From positions 1 to 49,688 of the forward strand of contig DEQB01000035.1 of the NCBI GenBank assembly GCA_002359085.1: a stretch of DNA of 49,688 nucleotides. The letters run 5' to 3'. Positions 25,627-33,718 of this stretch are shown one piece after another. The position numbers were made by a program, and so were the translations under genes. Every line of letters starts with the position of its first letter. Positions within the stretch are counted from its first letter, which is position 1. The notes beneath the pieces were generated by a model that saw only the letters and a program-made list of their open reading frames with translations, made no database searches and was not told the origin of the DNA. This stretch comes from Erysipelothrix sp. UBA3377. GTDB taxonomy: Bacteria; Bacillota_I; Bacilli_A; Erysipelotrichales; Erysipelotrichaceae.

Positions 25627-27758
25627 CCGTTAATTAATTCCTTTCCTGTCAGGTGTTGATGAATAACTCTTAAATCACCGATGGTTATTCTGTTATCTCC
25701 GTTTAAATCCGCCAATCCAATTTGTTCAGATGTCATCGTTTTCTTACCCGTTAAATGTTGATGAATTATTCTTAAGTCTCCAATCGTAAGTCTGTTATCT
25801 TTATTTAAATCACCTACTTTAAAATTTGGCGTAGGCTCTGGATCTGGTTTCGGATCTGGATCTGGAAGATCTCCACCGCCACTATTACCACCAATTGCGA
25901 TACCACCTTTTGTTAGAGATAAATGGTCTAGACTTAGGTAACCAATGTAATTACGGTTGCCATCGTTATATATTACTTGGAACCAACCGTTGTTTGTTTT
26001 ATAACCTGTAAGTTTTGTATCTTTGGGTATTGTCAATATAGCACTGTAATCTGTGGACCAATCAGGTCTTAAGTTTAAGTTTGATAGTGTGTATACGGTT
26101 GTTTGTGTAGATTCAAAACCAGGTGTTTCCTTCATAGTTGGATTGGTTTGAGTCAGTAAAGTACTATCGGTACCTGTAAATACAACGTCAACCAGTGTTG
26201 CGCTAATATAAATCTGTGAATTGTTGATGTTGAATTGAGCACGTCTGTTTGAGCCGTCAGTTTTCCATGGTAGTAACTTTTTATTTGAACCCAGTAAATG
26301 CTCAGAAGTTATTCGATACCAAGTGGTGTTGTTATCTGATCCTACCGCTTGACCCGTTATAGTATCCGTAATAAGCACAGGAATGCCATAATATTTAACT
26401 GTATAAACAACATTAGAATCATTTGCGATTGATGCGGTATTTCTCGTTCTCGCACTGTGACTGTTAACAATCCCTATTGTGTAACGCCCATAGTCTTTGA
26501 ACCCTGCGAGTTTGTCCATTGCGTAGTAGTGGTTTGCGATTTTTTCACCCCAATAAGGATCGGATGCATACTTAACATTCATACCCAATGCTTTATTACC
26601 TACGAATCCTCCGAAATAAAGGGGGTTATTCCCAGGATCTCCATCAATATAGTTCCAGTTCCAAAAAGTTGAGAAATGACGTTCTATGGCGAGTCCAGGA
26701 CTAGCATAAGTGGAGGCTGAACCCGGTGATGAATCATAAGCGGAGTGTCCAAAAAAGTTATTACGATTGACCGCAAAGTTTGCGCCACCATAGGCACTCT
26801 CATGAACTCCAGTTGAAAATGCGAGTGCTGCATTGCCTCCGTATAAGTTTCCATAATCAATAAAGAGTTGTTCCATTTCATACATTCTGGATTTGTAAGT
26901 ATTGTTGTAGTTCGCTCTAACGAGATAGTTTCTCAAGTCGGTTGCTGTAAGCTTCGTTTGCGCACGTGCAGGTAACCATTGGAAGTAATTGTAATAAGGC
27001 GCATCAGGATTAACTGAATGCGTTCTAATACCAGCCTTATAATCACTTACAAGGTGCGTATAACCTGCAACTGAGTTTTCATAGAAATAGTGTCCATCAA
27101 ATGATAAATATAACGTATTCGCTTGGATATAGTCGGGTGCTTTACCTTGAACCAATGCTCCAGATCCGTATCGGTTTGTTGTATCCGTTGCATCGTATTT
27201 GATGTAGTGAACCAACTCATTCTCACTATTTCTAGTATAGTAGTTATAGTTCGCATTGGTTGAAAAGTCACTTGTTTTAAACTTTGTTGTTTTATCAATC
27301 CAGCCCACAATACCGGCAAGCGCAATTTGATAACGGTTCTCTGTTTCATCAATCACCGCTACAACACCCGAATAAGATTTACCATCTGATACATATGTAT
27401 ACGCTGAAGTTGTTGTTGCATTTTTGTATATATTGACTGTGTTATTACCGGAACCTGTAAAAGTTCCAAGTTTTAAATTAGGAGTACTCAACAAAGAGAA
27501 AGTTCTCGCTCTGAACAATGGTTCTTTCACGCTTTCGATTTCTTGATCCCCAAGAACATATTCAACTTCTGTTTGAAGATTTGGCATAATGGTCAGTCCT
27601 TTTCCTACATCGATGGTTTCTGTTTCAACTGTTTCCGATAAAGTTTGCACATCAGTAACACTTGAAACATCATTAAAACCCTGTGCAAAAGTTACGACAG
27701 GTATCGTTAATGCAAGCATCGTTAGGAATAAAAGTAGTTTTTTAAGATTTGTTAACAT
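25620..27758 (-). CDS. Secreted beta-N-acetylglucosaminidase with C-terminal dockerin
   Basis: A 712-residue exported cell-wall hydrolase. It has a signal peptide (cleavage near TFA-QG, residue 26) and an N-terminal SH3-like region (about 95-160). A GH73-type glucosaminidase domain (about 285-420) has the likely catalytic Glu in TGVHESAYG (E320), followed by NNFFGHSAYD and the family's W/Y-rich region. An SH3 domain near 565-622 and a Pro/Asp linker (about 626-646) follow. Two dockerin repeats at the C-terminus, DLNKDNRLTIGD and DLNGDNRITIGD, each carry the calcium-loop residues D1, N3, D5 and D12. A dockerin on a wall hydrolase implies attachment to a cohesin; the next, overlapping gene encodes a candidate. 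GGTGATAAC precedes the ATG. Confidence 0.88.
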   Translation of the reverse strand: MLTNLKKLLLFLTMLALTIPVVTFAQGFNDVSSVTDVQTLSETVETETIDVGKGLTIMPNLQTEVEYVLGDQEIESVKEPLFRARTFSLLSTPNLKLGTFTGSGNNTVNIYKNATTTSAYTYVSDGKSYSGVVAVIDETENRYQIALAGIVGWIDKTTKFKTSDFSTNANYNYYTRNSENELVHYIKYDATDTTNRYGSGALVQGKAPDYIQANTLYLSFDGHYFYENSVAGYTHLVSDYKAGIRTHSVNPDAPYYNYFQWLPARAQTKLTATDLRNYLVRANYNNTYKSRMYEMEQLFIDYGNLYGGNAALAFSTGVHESAYGGANFAVNRNNFFGHSAYDSSPGSASTYASPGLAIERHFSTFWNWNYIDGDPGNNPLYFGGFVGNKALGMNVKYASDPYWGEKIANHYYAMDKLAGFKDYGRYTIGIVNSHSARTRNTASIANDSNVVYTVKYYGIPVLITDTITGQAVGSDNNTTWYRITSEHLLGSNKKLLPWKTDGSNRRAQFNINNSQIYISATLVDVVFTGTDSTLLTQTNPTMKETPGFESTQTTVYTLSNLNLRPDWSTDYSAILTIPKDTKLTGYKTNNGWFQVIYNDGNRNYIGYLSLDHLSLTKGGIAIGGNSGGGDLPDPDPKPDPEPTPNFKVGDLNKDNRLTIGDLRIIHQHLTGKKTMTSEQIGLADLNGDNRITIGDLRVIHQHLTGKELINGW

Positions 27759-27878
27759 GTTATCACCTTTTATATTTTATCATAGTGGGCTTTTGTTTGT
27801 GTGAATTTTACATAATTATCATAATATAATGTATTTTATCAAATTTGTGATATATTAATAACCAACGGAGGTATTCAT

Positions 27879-28574
27879 ATGAATCAAAGTAATTCTATTA
27901 AAAATAAATCAATAGTTGATAGCGATGAAACAATGACCAATAACATTCAACTCTCCTTTGGAGAAGAACTTGGAAATAGTATATCCCATGGCGTCATGAG
28001 CGTTTTACTCTTGTTTTCACTGCCTTTAGTTTCCATGTTTGGTTACGCAAAGGGTGGTTTTGTACTGGGTACAGGATATGGCATTTTTGTGATATCCCTG
28101 TTCTTAATGTTTACAGGGTCTACCCTCTACCATGCGATGGCTTATGAAACAAAACATAAGTATGTGTTCAGAATACTGGATCATATATTTATTTATGTCG
28201 CCATTGCGGGAAGTTATACACCCGTTTGTCTATACGTAATTGGTGGCACCTTTGGATATGTGCTTTTATTCTTACAATGGAGCATGGTTTTGATTGGTAT
28301 TCTTTATAAATCGATTGCCCGAAAATCAATTCCCAAACTATCCGTCACAATCTATCTGATAATGGGTTGGACCGCAATTGTTGCGCTACCCACCTTGATC
28401 AGAAATTCAAACGCTTGGTTTTTATCCTTAATTGTTTTGGGTGGTGTTCTGTATAGTGTGGGTGCATGGTTCTATATGCAAAAGGATCGTCCTTATTTCC
28501 ACTTTATTTGGCACTTGTTTATCATTGCTGCTTCAATTGCACACTTTATTGCTATTATTTTCTTTATCGGATAA
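27879..28574 (+). CDS. trhA: Hemolysin III family membrane protein (PAQR-like)
   Basis: A 231-residue integral membrane protein with seven predicted helices. It shows the family's conserved metal-site-like motifs: GSTLYHAM, RILDHIFIYVAIAGSYTP and HFIWHLFIIAASIAHF. Bacterial members are linked to membrane fluidity or energy metabolism; the hemolysin name reflects early work in Bacillus. The start follows GGAGG nine bases upstream. It is divergent from the glucosaminidase gene, and its 3' end overlaps the convergent toxin gene by 11 bases. Confidence 0.92.
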   Translation: MNQSNSIKNKSIVDSDETMTNNIQLSFGEELGNSISHGVMSVLLLFSLPLVSMFGYAKGGFVLGTGYGIFVISLFLMFTGSTLYHAMAYETKHKYVFRILDHIFIYVAIAGSYTPVCLYVIGGTFGYVLLFLQWSMVLIGILYKSIARKSIPKLSVTIYLIMGWTAIVALPTLIRNSNAWFLSLIVLGGVLYSVGAWFYMQKDRPYFHFIWHLFIIAASIAHFIAIIFFIG

Positions 28575-28770
28575 TACGTAAAACCTTAATGGTTTGATGT
28601 TCCCAAAGAAACAATATACGCCAAGGTCCCGTCTTAAAGACGTGGCCTTTTTTTTCTAAAGGTTCACTGTGCACATACTTCTTTTCAAAATAATCCAGTA
28701 ACATATGACTTTGAACTTTGTCTTGTGACTTTAAATCTTCAAGGACTTGGGCATCATATAAGAAGGTCAT
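28564..28770 (-). CDS. RelE/ParE-type toxin
   Basis: A small 68-residue protein resembling the RelE/ParE toxin fold in its compact form: N-terminal helices (ALEDLKSQD-like), then PLEKKGHVFKTGPWRILFLWE and a final strand KVLRIIR. RelE-type toxins cleave mRNA on the ribosome; ParE-type ones act on gyrase. The sequence cannot decide which. It overlaps the antitoxin gene by four bases (ATGA), the standard type II order antitoxin-toxin. Confidence 0.75.
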   Translation of the reverse strand: MTFLYDAQVLEDLKSQDKVQSHMLLDYFEKKYVHSEPLEKKGHVFKTGPWRILFLWEHQTIKVLRIIR

Positions 28771-29000
28771 AACAACCCCAAACGAGACTTCAATTCTTCA
28801 GAAGTCAACAAACTGGTCGTATCAGTATGGCGTGACATTGCTTCATCAAAAGTCAACGCATCCAGTTGATTTTTGATTTCATTCAGAGCACTCTCACGCA
28901 AAAATTCGGAGATACTGATGCCCTTTATCTCCGCAAAATTTCGTATTAAAGTGTTTTCTTTTTCATTAAGTCTTAATGAAACTGTATATTTCTCACTCAT
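28767..29000 (-). CDS. Ribbon-helix-helix antitoxin
   Basis: A 77-residue protein with an N-terminal beta strand, YTVSLRLNEKE, followed by two helices with GISISEFLRESA, the RHH DNA-binding pattern. A disordered C-terminal tail would wrap the toxin. RHH antitoxins repress their own operon; four phased repeats (29040-29078) overlap its promoter. It is the first gene of the antitoxin-toxin pair. Confidence 0.82.
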   Translation of the reverse strand: MSEKYTVSLRLNEKENTLIRNFAEIKGISISEFLRESALNEIKNQLDALTFDEAMSRHTDTTSLLTSEELKSRLGLL

Positions 29001-29024
29001 AGATACTCCCCATTTTGTAGTTCT

Positions 29025-29053
29025 ATTATATACAGCTTTGTATTACAAGTCAA
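29025..29053 (-). promoter_or_regulatory. Promoter of the toxin-antitoxin operon
   Basis: On the minus strand TTGACT (29048-29053) and TATAAT (29025-29030) are 17 bases apart, close to consensus. Repeats of the candidate operator lie in and upstream of the -35. Confidence 0.8.
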
Positions 29054-29078
29054 TACACAAGTATTACAATGTATTACA
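29040..29078. repeat. Phased operator repeats (GTATTACA) at the toxin-antitoxin promoter
   Basis: GTATTACA occurs exactly at 29040, 29061 and 29071, with a 5-of-8 match (TCAATACA) at 29050. Start-to-start distances are 10, 11 and 10 bases, one helical turn each. The array overlaps the -35, as expected for cooperative binding of RHH dimers along one DNA face. Confidence 0.7.
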
Positions 29079-29083
29079 CAATG

Positions 29084-29115
29084 GGTAAAAGAAAAGCTTG
29101 AAATTAATCAAGCTT
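29084..29115 (-). terminator. Terminator after pepS
   Basis: AAGCTTGA-TTAATT-TCAAGCTT, a perfect 8-bp hairpin followed by TTCTTTT, overlaps the end of pepS on the minus strand. Confidence 0.85.
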
Positions 29116-30336
29116 AATGTTTCCATCCACAATAATGTCAATTTCTTGACCGTCATATGTGATCCCAACTGCATGCATGTCTGCACTACCAAACATGAAG
29201 TCCTCATGTAAGATAGAATTATTGGCATGGTTGGCCTTTAGTGTTTCAGCATCCATTGCTGTACCACCCTTGATATTCATTGGATACGCTCTTCCTAAAG
29301 CCATGTGACACGATGCATTCTCGTCAAACAGCGTGTTGTAGAAAAGAATATTCAAATCCGAAATTGGAGATTCATGAGAAATTAATGCAATCTCACCAAG
29401 ACGACTACTTCCCTCATCTGTTTCTAAAAGGGACTTTAACGTATCTTTTTCCTTTTTCGCGTCATAATCAACCACTTTACCGTCTTCAAATCTCAACCAG
29501 AACTCATCAATCAGTTTTCCGTTATAGTTTAAAGGCTTCGTGCTATAGACGATACCATTCACGTTTTGACTATCAGGCATAGAGAAAGATTCTTCCGTAG
29601 GCATGTTGGGATTAAAGGTATAACCTCTACCAGAGATTTCAGCACCACCAGCCCATACGTGATCTTTAACGAGTCCCACTTCAATATTCGTTCCCAAACT
29701 ATTTTTAAAACGAATGGATTTGAAATTATGACGATTCAATACTTCGCTTTGATTACGCAAGACTTTATTATGCGCATCCCAAAGTGCAACAGGATCATCT
29801 TCACCATTAATTCTAACTGTGTACAGAATAGATTCCAATAGTTTTTCTTGACCTTTTTCGTCATCAAGTTCAGGGAACACAACGTTTGCCCACTCCTTAG
29901 TAGGAAGTGACACAAGTGACCATTGTCCTCTGTTAGCCATCATATACTCACGATAGTTTTTCAAAGCTTCACCACTGGCCTTGGATGCTGCGGCGATTTT
30001 TTCACCATCAATATCTTTTAAGATTCCAGGAGAAGGTGCATAAATACTCAAAATACAAAAGTCTTTTGAGATATAGTCATCATACTCATCAACGTTCCAT
30101 TGCGGAATGTCTGAAAGTGTTTCAATATCTTGATGTTCATAATGCATTTTTGAGATATGATCGTCACTAAATTTAACAATTACTTTTTTCGCACCTGCTT
30201 CGTATGCCTCATTAACACAAAGGCGGACAAACTCAACGTGTTCCGCCTTGGCTTGAATGAGTAGCGTTTGTCCATTTTGAACATTTACACCTGTACGAAT
30301 TGCAAGTTTCGCATACTGATTCAATTTGTTATTCAT
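29104..30336 (-). CDS. pepS: M29 family aminopeptidase (PepS/AmpS)
   Basis: Cytoplasmic metallo-aminopeptidase of family M29 that trims peptides from the N-terminus. The 410 residues include the metal-site segments typical of the family: GAEISGRGYTFNPNMPTEESF, GSSRLGEIALISHESPIS, NTLFDENASCHMALG and the C-terminal MFGSADMHAVGITYDGQ. Length is normal. AAGGAG precedes the ATG, and the gene starts three bases after the ROK kinase stop as the last gene of pfkA-pyk-glk-pepS. Confidence 0.95.
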   Translation of the reverse strand: MNNKLNQYAKLAIRTGVNVQNGQTLLIQAKAEHVEFVRLCVNEAYEAGAKKVIVKFSDDHISKMHYEHQDIETLSDIPQWNVDEYDDYISKDFCILSIYAPSPGILKDIDGEKIAAASKASGEALKNYREYMMANRGQWSLVSLPTKEWANVVFPELDDEKGQEKLLESILYTVRINGEDDPVALWDAHNKVLRNQSEVLNRHNFKSIRFKNSLGTNIEVGLVKDHVWAGGAEISGRGYTFNPNMPTEESFSMPDSQNVNGIVYSTKPLNYNGKLIDEFWLRFEDGKVVDYDAKKEKDTLKSLLETDEGSSRLGEIALISHESPISDLNILFYNTLFDENASCHMALGRAYPMNIKGGTAMDAETLKANHANNSILHEDFMFGSADMHAVGITYDGQEIDIIVDGNIKLD

Positions 30337-30338
30337 AG

Positions 30339-31238
30339 TTACTCCTTAACACCATTACAAAGCATGGCTGCCCCAATAACACCCGGTTCATCCAAGAGTG
30401 CCAATTCAAACTTTGTATTGCGCATACCGGGATGTACCAATGTATTGTATGTTTCAATAACTCTATTTAAATAGAGGTTTGCCGATTTAGAAACGCCACC
30501 ACCAATTACAAACACATGTGGTTCAACCACGTGTGCGATGGCAGATAGCATCATCGCAAAGTCAACAACCATTGTATCTATAATATCAACAGCGTCTTTA
30601 TTGCCTTCATTTGCAAGTTTAAAGATTTCATAAGCAGATTCAATATCTTCTGAAATTCTTTCTTTTGCTTGTCTTACCATTGCGCTACCTGAAGCCCAAT
30701 TCTCAACCGCACCTGCATTCAAGTGGTTGATTTTTGGACGATCACGATCAACAATAATGTTCGCAATTTCTCCCGCATAACCAAAGTTACCGGAAACGAC
30801 TTGACCGCGTACTACAAGAGCGCCCCCAATTCCAGTGGAATGGGTAATATAATAAACAATTTTTTCACCTTTACCAGCACCGACCATCGCTTCTGCAAGG
30901 CCTGCGACATTGGCGTCATTGTCCATAAATATTGGCAAGTTTAAACGTTCGTTTAAATATTTAACAACTGGAAAATAAGCGAAGTCCTTAATGTTTGTAC
31001 CCAAGGTAACATAACCATTTTCAGTATCAACTGGACCTGGAATACCCAAACCCACTCCCAGAACTTCATGCTTGTATTTAAGTTGATCAATCAAACTTAA
31101 AATGTTATCCAGAACAACTTCTGGACCTTGATCTGATAGGGAAGGACTTTTTACGTCCTCAAGGATTTCCCCCAATTCAGTTACAGTTGCAACTCTGACA
31201 TTGGTTCCCCCAAGGTCAATACCAATAAATTTTCTCAT
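30339..31238 (-). CDS. glcK: ROK family glucokinase-like sugar kinase
   Basis: Cytoplasmic sugar kinase, likely glucose, feeding the glycolytic genes beside it. The 299-residue protein has the phosphate-binding loop IGIDLGGTNVR, GLGIPGPVD, FMDNDAN (catalytic Asp near residue 108), TGIGGALV, and VIGGGVS near the C-terminus. The ROK zinc motif (GH followed by CxCGxxGCxE) is missing: the equivalent region reads AGEIANI and NAGAVENWASG without cysteines. ATG 31238 with AAAGGA upstream is preferred over a TTG at 31256. It lies between pyk and pepS. Sugar specificity is inferred from context. Confidence 0.85.
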   Translation of the reverse strand: MRKFIGIDLGGTNVRVATVTELGEILEDVKSPSLSDQGPEVVLDNILSLIDQLKYKHEVLGVGLGIPGPVDTENGYVTLGTNIKDFAYFPVVKYLNERLNLPIFMDNDANVAGLAEAMVGAGKGEKIVYYITHSTGIGGALVVRGQVVSGNFGYAGEIANIIVDRDRPKINHLNAGAVENWASGSAMVRQAKERISEDIESAYEIFKLANEGNKDAVDIIDTMVVDFAMMLSAIAHVVEPHVFVIGGGVSKSANLYLNRVIETYNTLVHPGMRNTKFELALLDEPGVIGAAMLCNGVKE

Positions 31239-31256
31239 ATCAGAATCCTTTCTCAA

Positions 31257-32684
31257 TTATTTAACTTCAATAATTTTCATGAAGTTGGTTGTACCTTTAC
31301 CTGAAGGATATCCAGCAGTAATGATAACTTTACGACCTGGTTTAATACCATAATCTTTCGCAATTTTTGAAGCCAACTCATCATCATTTGTCATTTTATT
31401 TCTAACATCTGAATAAATTGGAACCACACCCCAGTTTAAGGACAAGCTTCTTTGAACACGTTTATCAAATGTTACAGCCAAAATAGGAACAATTGGACGG
31501 TATTTTGAAATACGACGCGCTGTGTTTCCACTTTGTGTAAACGCAACAACAGCATCCACATCATCCATGTTCAAGCAAGTTTCAGCAACAGACATACCAA
31601 TGGAGTCTTGAGTTGTAGCATCAGAAGATTCGATTGACATATCAAGTCTTTCTCTAAATGGGAAAATATCTTGCATTGCTGTAGAAATGTTATACATTGT
31701 TTGAACCGCTTCAACTGGGTAGTTACCCACTGCAGTTTCACCTGACAACATGATTGCATCTGTACCATCAAGAACAGCGTTTGCAACGTCATTTGCTTCC
31801 GCACGTGTAGGACGTGGCGTTGTCATCATTGACTCAAGCATATGGGTTGCCGTAATAACTGGCTTACCAATTTTGTTTGCAACTTGAATGATATGTTTTT
31901 GGTAAATAGGAACCAAGTGAGCTGCAACTTCAACACCCAAGTCTCCACGTGCAACCATAACACCATCAGCAACTTGAAGAATTTCTTCAATATTGTCATA
32001 ACCTTCTTGGTTTTCAATTTTAACAATAATTTGAATGTCTTCACGACCTTCATCAATTAAAATATCTCTGATTTCAACAACATCACTTGCTCTTCTAACA
32101 AAAGAAGCTGCGATATAGTCAACATCATTCTTCGCTCCAAAACGAACGTCAGCATCATCTTTAACACTGATAAAAGGCATTGATAACTTAACACCTGGGA
32201 TGTTAACACCTTTACGTGTTTTGATCATACCTGGGTTTTCTACACGACAAATTAAATCTGTTTCATCCTTATCAACAACAGTAAGACGAACCTTACCATC
32301 ATCAATTAAAAGATAATCATCTTTACTAACATCTTTATGCACTTCAGGCACCAATAAACTAAAGCGTTCTTTGTTACCCACATAGTCAGCATCAAATCCT
32401 ACTTTTACGATATCGCCTTCATTAAAATGAACGCCACCATCAAGCATATCTGCACAACGAATTTCAGGACCTTTCGTATCCAATAGGATTGCCAAGTTAA
32501 TACCTGTTTCCTCGCTTGCTTTACGTACGTTATTCATACGTTTTAAATGATTTTCTTGTACATCATGTGAGAAGTTAAAACGCACTACGTTCATACCCTC
32601 TTTAGCCAATGTAGACAACATTTCAACTGATTCAGTTGCAGGTCCAATTGTACATACAATTTTTGTGTTTTTAATATGTTCCAT
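31257..32684 (-). CDS. pyk: Pyruvate kinase
   Basis: Makes pyruvate and ATP from phosphoenolpyruvate in the last step of glycolysis. The 475 residues include KIVCTIGPATES, NFSHD, LLDTKGPEIR, DYIAASFVRRASDV, IIVKIENQEG, VMVARGDLGVE, the active-site ITATHMLESM and LSGETAVGNYPVEA. The C-terminal allosteric domain follows (about 350-475), with no extra PEP-utiliser-like domain of the Bacillus type. It follows pfkA by 12 bases with a GGAGG SD. Confidence 0.97.
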   Translation of the reverse strand: MEHIKNTKIVCTIGPATESVEMLSTLAKEGMNVVRFNFSHDVQENHLKRMNNVRKASEETGINLAILLDTKGPEIRCADMLDGGVHFNEGDIVKVGFDADYVGNKERFSLLVPEVHKDVSKDDYLLIDDGKVRLTVVDKDETDLICRVENPGMIKTRKGVNIPGVKLSMPFISVKDDADVRFGAKNDVDYIAASFVRRASDVVEIRDILIDEGREDIQIIVKIENQEGYDNIEEILQVADGVMVARGDLGVEVAAHLVPIYQKHIIQVANKIGKPVITATHMLESMMTTPRPTRAEANDVANAVLDGTDAIMLSGETAVGNYPVEAVQTMYNISTAMQDIFPFRERLDMSIESSDATTQDSIGMSVAETCLNMDDVDAVVAFTQSGNTARRISKYRPIVPILAVTFDKRVQRSLSLNWGVVPIYSDVRNKMTNDDELASKIAKDYGIKPGRKVIITAGYPSGKGTTNFMKIIEVK

Positions 32685-32696
32685 CTTTATTTCCTC

Positions 32697-33656
32697 CTAT
32701 ACCAATCTTCGATGTAACTCAAACAGATCTTTTCTAGACTGTTTTGTAACTGCCAATGCTTCGGTGATGTCCATTGTAATAAATTCATCACCAACCAAAC
32801 AAACACATACGTTTGTTTCTCCATTGATCAGCGCATTCAATGCGGTATCTCCATAACGCGTTCCCAAAATACGGTCACGAGCTGTAGGGGAACCCCCTCT
32901 TTGAATATGTCCTAATACGGTAGAACGACCTGAAAAAGCCGTGTTATTAGATATTTTTTGCGCCAACAACTCAACATCCGTAATCTTTTCAGATATCAAT
33001 ACGATAGAATGACGTTTCTGTTTACGAGCATCTATCTCACGTAGCCGTTGCAATACTTCACTTTCATCAAAGCCCGTTTCCTTGGTAATCACAATCTCAG
33101 CACCCACGGTCAAACCCGCATAAAGTGCCAAATCACCACAGCGATTACCCATAACCTCAACCACCGAACAACGATGGTGAGAAGCTGAAGTATCACGCAA
33201 CTTATCAACGTTTTCTATAATTGTATTCAACGCTGTGTCAAACCCAATTGTATACGAAGTTGAAGCAATATCATTATCAATGGTTGCAGGTACTGCAATA
33301 CAATTAATACCCATCGCAGAAAGCTCACGCGCACCACGATACGTACCATCTCCACCAATTACAACCAATCCTTCGATTCCCAAAGCATTCAGATTATCGA
33401 CGGCTTTTTGTCGAACTTCGACCAACTTAAACTCATCGAGTCGCGCAGATCCTAAAAGTGTACCACCCTTAATAATCATGCCACTGACATCGCTTCGCTC
33501 AAGTTTTCGAATATTGTTCTCGACAAGCCCCTGAAAACCATTGAAAATACCATAGATTTCAGCACCTTGAGAAAGTCCAGATCGAACCACAGCACGAATG
33601 GCTGCATTCATACCAGGAGCATCGCCTCCTGAAGTTAAAACACCAATCTTCTTCAT
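32697..33656 (-). CDS. pfkA: ATP-dependent 6-phosphofructokinase
   Basis: Phosphorylates fructose 6-phosphate, the committed step of glycolysis. The 319-residue protein has IGVLTSGGDAPGMNAAIR, GGDGTYRGA (ATP site), the catalytic PATIDNDI, VEVMGNRCGDLALYAG, and the C-terminal HIQRGGSPTARDRILG with substrate and effector contacts. The start is ATG 33656 (MKKIGVL) after GAGGTGG; a further in-frame ATG at 33668 overlaps that SD. An extended -10 (TGGTATGAT) lies just upstream. First gene of pfkA-pyk-glcK-pepS. Confidence 0.97.
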   Translation of the reverse strand: MKKIGVLTSGGDAPGMNAAIRAVVRSGLSQGAEIYGIFNGFQGLVENNIRKLERSDVSGMIIKGGTLLGSARLDEFKLVEVRQKAVDNLNALGIEGLVVIGGDGTYRGARELSAMGINCIAVPATIDNDIASTSYTIGFDTALNTIIENVDKLRDTSASHHRCSVVEVMGNRCGDLALYAGLTVGAEIVITKETGFDESEVLQRLREIDARKQKRHSIVLISEKITDVELLAQKISNNTAFSGRSTVLGHIQRGGSPTARDRILGTRYGDTALNALINGETNVCVCLVGDEFITMDITEALAVTKQSRKDLFELHRRLV

Positions 33657-33718
33657 TTTCCACCTCATTGTATATCATACCACTATTTTGTTAACATTTA
33701 CACATGTAATCACTGATT

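Noticed and set aside
27759..27878. Clear promoters for the divergent glucosaminidase and trhA genes
   Set aside because: Several AT-rich -10-like hexamers occur on both strands but none has a convincing -35, so none was listed.
29040..29078. Short direct repeats that might suggest a CRISPR-like array
   Set aside because: Units are 8 bases with 10-11 base periodicity and no spacers; they fit a promoter operator.
31239..31256. TTG start for the ROK kinase
   Set aside because: It overlaps the SD of ATG 31238, where the conserved kinase sequence begins.
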